Origin: Sordaria brevicollis | Taxonomy: Eukaryota > Ascomycota > Sordariomycetes > Sordariales > Sordariaceae | DNA: 64,000 bases | Reading direction: 5' to 3' | NCBI GenBank assembly: GCA_033439795.1 | Contig: JAUTDP010000001.1 | Coordinates: forward strand, 186,001-250,000 | Shown: piece by piece, positions 60,499 to 64,000 of the stretch | Numbering within the stretch: position 1 is the first letter of the stretch | Layout: each line of letters starts with the position of its first letter | Program-made: the position numbers and the translations under genes | The notes under the pieces: model-generated | Seen by the model: the letters and a program-made list of their open reading frames with translations, nothing else | Database searches by the model: none | What the model was told of the DNA's origin: nothing

Positions 60499-61606
60499 CT
60501 ACCACTTGATAACCTTCTCCGGGAAGAACTCATCAATCAACTCCATGTAGTAAGGCTATTATCCTCGTTAGCAGCTTGTCCCCCTTTTCACTCCAGGTTA
60601 GGGGGCAACATACCTTAACCTTCTCCACATCAACCGGCTCATCACTCTTCGAATAAAGATCATACGGGTTAAAAGCCCTCACCGCCCTCCTCAACTCCTC
60701 ATCCCCCTCCTTCATCGCCCACCCGTAAGCCTCCTCGCGATGCCACGGGTAAAAGCTATGGAACCTGATCATCGCCAGCCCTTCCCTCGGGATGGTGCAT
60801 TGATCCTTGATGACCTGGTAAAGGTACTCGTCATGACCCCAGCTCATCATCAAGTTCTCAATCCCACATCCCGGTTGGTAGATGCCGTGCTCGGTGGAAT
60901 AGACAGGGTGGGTAAAATCCGGGTTGGCAGAGAAGGATTCGGGCAAGATGCATTTCTCGCTGAAACGGCACCCGACGGGGAATGAGTCGCCTACGACGTC
61001 CCACTGGCCGGTGGCTAGCTCGAAGAAGAGCATCAGTTTTCCGAGATCGTGGATGAGGCCTACTAGTTGCATCCAGCGCGGCTTTCCGTCGCGGCGGATT
61101 GCCTCAGCGCTCTGGAGCAAGTGCTGGATTTGACTGAGTTCGGTGTCGGGGTCGGATTCGTCGATCAGGGTGTTGAGGCACTCGATGGCTTCCCAGATTG
61201 TCATCTCGGGTCTCTTGCGGTCGGGGGAGTTGAAGTGGGCGCGGGCGGCGATGTTGTGGGCGACTGTTTGCTTGGCGTGTTGTTCGGAGTAGAAGTTGAG
61301 AACGCGGGCTTCGGCGGTGGTGTATTGCCGGAAGCGGGAGTGGTCTTTGGTAGAGTCGAAGTGGGAGGGGGTGTCGAAGTCACCGAGGTCGTCATGATGC
61401 TCTTGGGTGGGAGAAGAAGGGGTGGTGGAGGGAGAGGACATGTCGCAGGGGGAAGAAGGAGAGGACATGTCGGAGTCAAGAATCTCGGTCACTTGCTGAG
61501 CGGCTTTAAACTTGAGGACGTTGATCTCGTCGACCGCGTCCGAGATAGCTTCGAGGTCGGCGCCAGAGTGGCGGGTGGTGATGGGGTAGGTTGCTGAGGG
61601 GGCCAT
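60499..61606 (-). CDS. Myo-inositol oxygenase
   Basis: Exons 61606-60614 and 60555-60499 with a 58-nt intron (GTATGT...TAG) give 349 residues. The enzyme oxidises myo-inositol with O2 to D-glucuronate at a di-iron centre in the cytosol, the first step of inositol catabolism. Family hallmarks: FYSEQHAKQTV, WEAIECLNTLIDESDPD, LVGLIHDLGK (iron-binding His-Asp), VVGDSFPVGC, YSTEHGIYQPGCG, MMSWGHDEYLYQV (iron His), MIRFHSFYPWH (iron His), FNPYDLYSKSDEPVDVEKVK and, from exon 2, PYYMELIDEFFPEKVIKW. All the metal ligands I can place are present. The first 60 residues hold a fungal-type Ser/Pro insert with a duplicated DMSSPS unit. The last residues need the second exon; without splicing the frame ends in CCPLTW...LLHGVD. 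Neighbours suggest no pathway cluster. Confidence 0.96.
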
Positions 61607-64000
61607 TTTGAAATTGGATTGTTGGTGTTGTAACTGGTGGCTGTTGTTGAGCTAAGGTCTTGGTTGATGTCGTAGTGACAGTTGTAAATGTCCGTGGAAA
61701 CAGATGTCAAGTTGAAACTTGTTGATGCTCCGGAAATCAGAAGTTGATATCTCGAGGGGAAGTCGAGGGCCTTATATGCTCAAATCTGTATGACGAAGTT
61801 AGTATACAAGAACTGGTGTTCGGCCTAAAGTACCATCTTCGTGCACACTTACCTATCAAGGTTCTCGTTCACAAGGATGAAAGTTGAAGTCGAGTCAGAG
61901 TCGTTTGGTTGGTGTTTTGTTGAAGAAGTTGATGTTGTTATCCAAATTCGAAATCGATGATGAGAACGGGCACATGCCCTTCTTATATTTCAAGTGACCA
62001 CCAATTCGTTTGCCCCCATGCGGAGTTGAGTCAACGAAGAAGAGCCTCCTCATCTATCCGATCTACCAACCACTGATACTCGCCGCGCACTTTTTCCTAT
62101 TCGGATCTCAATGGGTATGGCGGAGTTGGAATCTGACGTGAAGGAGTGTTCCACTGGTCAGCGCAACCCAACCGAACTTGCGGGAATCGGTCTAATCCTA
62201 TGCTCATCCCACCGCATTGCCGATGCCGATAACCAAGCCAAGCAAGTTTGGGTTCCTATCTGAGCTTTCCGGCCATCGGGAGGGGACGTTGAAGGGATGG
62301 ATGCCAGGGACCGGACATGGAGCAGCCGCCACCAGGGCCAGTTTGCAAGATAGATAGACCGGACTAGTAGGGGTTCCGGGAATGAATCCGGTCTGTGGAT
62401 CGAGCAGCTAACCTACAACTAGGCCGATGGAGGGAAAGAAGGAAAGAAAACAAAGAAAGAAAGAACAGCAAGCATCCCGGCTCCCGGTGCGGCTACCCTT
62501 GGTGTCTTGGAAGTAGAGAAGTCCGGGGTTGATCCAGGTGGAACTAGGTCGGACGGTGTATGTTATATCCCGGTAGCTACCATACATAGCTCAAGCATAG
62601 CTCCATGTTTTTCCTGAGGGTCTACAGGACAGGGCACCTATAAAAAATTCCCGAAGATCGAGAAAGTGAGGATCTTAAGAACGTCCCATAGAAGCCATAG
62701 AAAGCTTTCTGAGATCGTAAGTCGATATCCACTTTGCTGTTTATCTCTTCTCGAAGGAGGACACAAGCCCGAGCATCGCAGAAGTCAGGATGAACGTTTA
62801 GGAGGACTTGTCGTCATTGTTCACGTTTGTTCCGCTTCTCCATTCTTTTGCCCACAGGCGAATATTTCCTTTCTCATCGACGAACCGGCTTGTCATAGGC
62901 TTCCGGTCCGACTGGATGAGAGAGAGGGGGGCTTATCCGTAACCAGACTGGCGGGACGTGATATGTCAGCGTCTTGTGCGCGCGGGTGCGTCCTCGTCTG
63001 TGGTGTTTGTGTCCATGATTCAAGGCACAACGGGTTGGATCTGATGGGGGAGAGGAGGTTGGTGACAGCTGAAAGATTGGAGAAAAGGAACCGTTTCCGT
63101 TTGTGCCAGGCGACTTGATTGTGGGTAGAGCTCTTTCGCTTGGGTTCATTGCTTTTGTTCCATTTCTATTCATCCGTTCATCGGGTAGAAAGAAATATGG
63201 GGTTCCGATGGAGTAGTGAGGACAAGGGAAAAGAAACAAAAAACCGTTGGCATCACAAGGTCAACGTTGGAGGTTGACCGTCATGCTCTTCGAAAGAGGA
63301 AATTCTGTCCGATGAGATGGGATTCTATGCGGAAAACTGTTAGCAACTTGATGTTACCCCTGGCGGAACGTGTTCCGGGCATTGAAAGTTTGCTATTCCG
63401 CATGTGATTTGTTCGCTTCTCACCTTTCAGAGGGTCTTTGGCACTAACAGCCTCACCAGATTTCCTATCTGAGACGACGAAAAAGGAAAGAAATCCCGAT
63501 TGCCTAAAGACAAGACCCTATCCGCGCCCAAAACCAAGCTTGTTTAGCTTTTTGTTAGCGGCTCATCTAGCGTTGCTCTCAGCTAACGTCCAGGGCGGTT
63601 TGCCCCGCCATGATCGACCTCGTGATATCTTTTCAAAGTTCAAACGTCGCCTCAGCTCTGGAGCACTGGGGAACATGAACGACACCAAATGACATCGGCT
63701 TACCCAGAACGTATGGTTTATCTCTCCTTTGTCCTGCCTTGCTTTCAAATGTGTCAAACGAGTCTGGGGAAACACACACACACACACACACCGCAAAGGG
63801 CACAGAAATCCTCGATGACAGCTCAATAATCACCTTTCCCTCTCCAAAGCCCCCTTCCCGTTTCTACTCATAGACTCGCACAAACGACACGAACTCGGAA
63901 TGGTCGACGGCTACCAGAGTATCGCAAACCATGCAGGCAAGCGAAATTCTTCCGAAAGCAGCAGCACTGCAGTGACTGGACATTGCACCGTCACCAGAAA
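61607..64000. other. Upstream region of the inositol oxygenase gene and spacer
   Basis: The first 300 bases are probably its leader and promoter. Beyond that a plus-strand ORF at 62666-63118 (150 codons) has no motif and odd composition, so I do not call it. Nothing else structured is seen except the CA repeat. Confidence 0.4.
63772..63791 (+). repeat. (AC)n microsatellite, about 10 units
   Basis: Uninterrupted alternating A and C. Likely length-variable between strains. Confidence 0.9.

Noticed and set aside
61067..61597. 176-codon plus-strand ORF
   Set aside because: Antisense shadow of myo-inositol oxygenase, Val/Gly-rich by codon complementarity.
62666..63118. 150-codon plus-strand ORF
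   Set aside because: No motif, no splice or leader signal, and a composition unlike the real genes in the window.

Overview
The window is fungal nuclear DNA. Genes are short, have one to three small introns (66-111 nt, GTAAGT/GTATGT donors) and are separated by long spacers. Two blocks (about 22.65-38.93 kb and 40.08-43.15 kb) are extremely AT-rich, full of stop codons in every frame and free of ORFs, with sharp edges against ordinary GC-balanced DNA. That is the signature of repeat-induced point mutation (RIP), so I read this as a filamentous ascomycete, most likely a Neurospora/Sordariales-like Sordariomycete. I cannot fix the species.

Layout. 0-10 kb: the C-terminus of one gene, a small membrane protein gene, and relics in spacer DNA. 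10.3-11.9 kb: a zinc-finger member of the family described below. 12-14 kb: an unrecognised relic and a non-RIPed scrap of Ty3/gypsy RNase H. 16.8-17.6 kb: a family member with an in-frame stop. 19.0-19.4 kb: a small secreted cysteine-rich protein. 22.3-39.25 kb: a 16.9-kb mobile element with 45-bp inverted ends and a perfect 8-bp target duplication, whose interior is RIPed. 39.6-54.6 kb: a cluster of five paralogous genes, one split by a RIPed 3.4-kb hAT transposon. 55.7-57.0 kb: a polytopic membrane protein. 60.5-61.6 kb: myo-inositol oxygenase. The rest is spacer.

The main discovery is the gene family. Seven copies are visible (10.3, 16.8, 39.6-44.2, 45.3, 47.5, 50.2 and 52.0 kb). Two modules recur: (1) a helical/cysteine module with W-x-Y, LP-x-x-W, two spaced Cys, F-P-R/T-C and a CC(N) pair, and (2) a C-terminal beta-rich domain with a G-x-(V/L)-x-V ... 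F/W-x-V-x-x-G-x-x-C-x-(V/I)-(R)N pattern that looks like a cupin fold, possibly of the Mif2/CENP-C type. Long members also carry an N-terminal C-x4-C-x12-H-x3/4-H zinc finger that is cut by an intron at the same place in all three. The cluster alternates short and long genes on opposite strands and seems to have grown by duplication of a convergent (short+, long-) pair.

The hAT element sits in the last intron of one member, exactly between its TACTAAC branch site and its 3' splice site. All functions for the family are inference from sequence; none was tested against a database.
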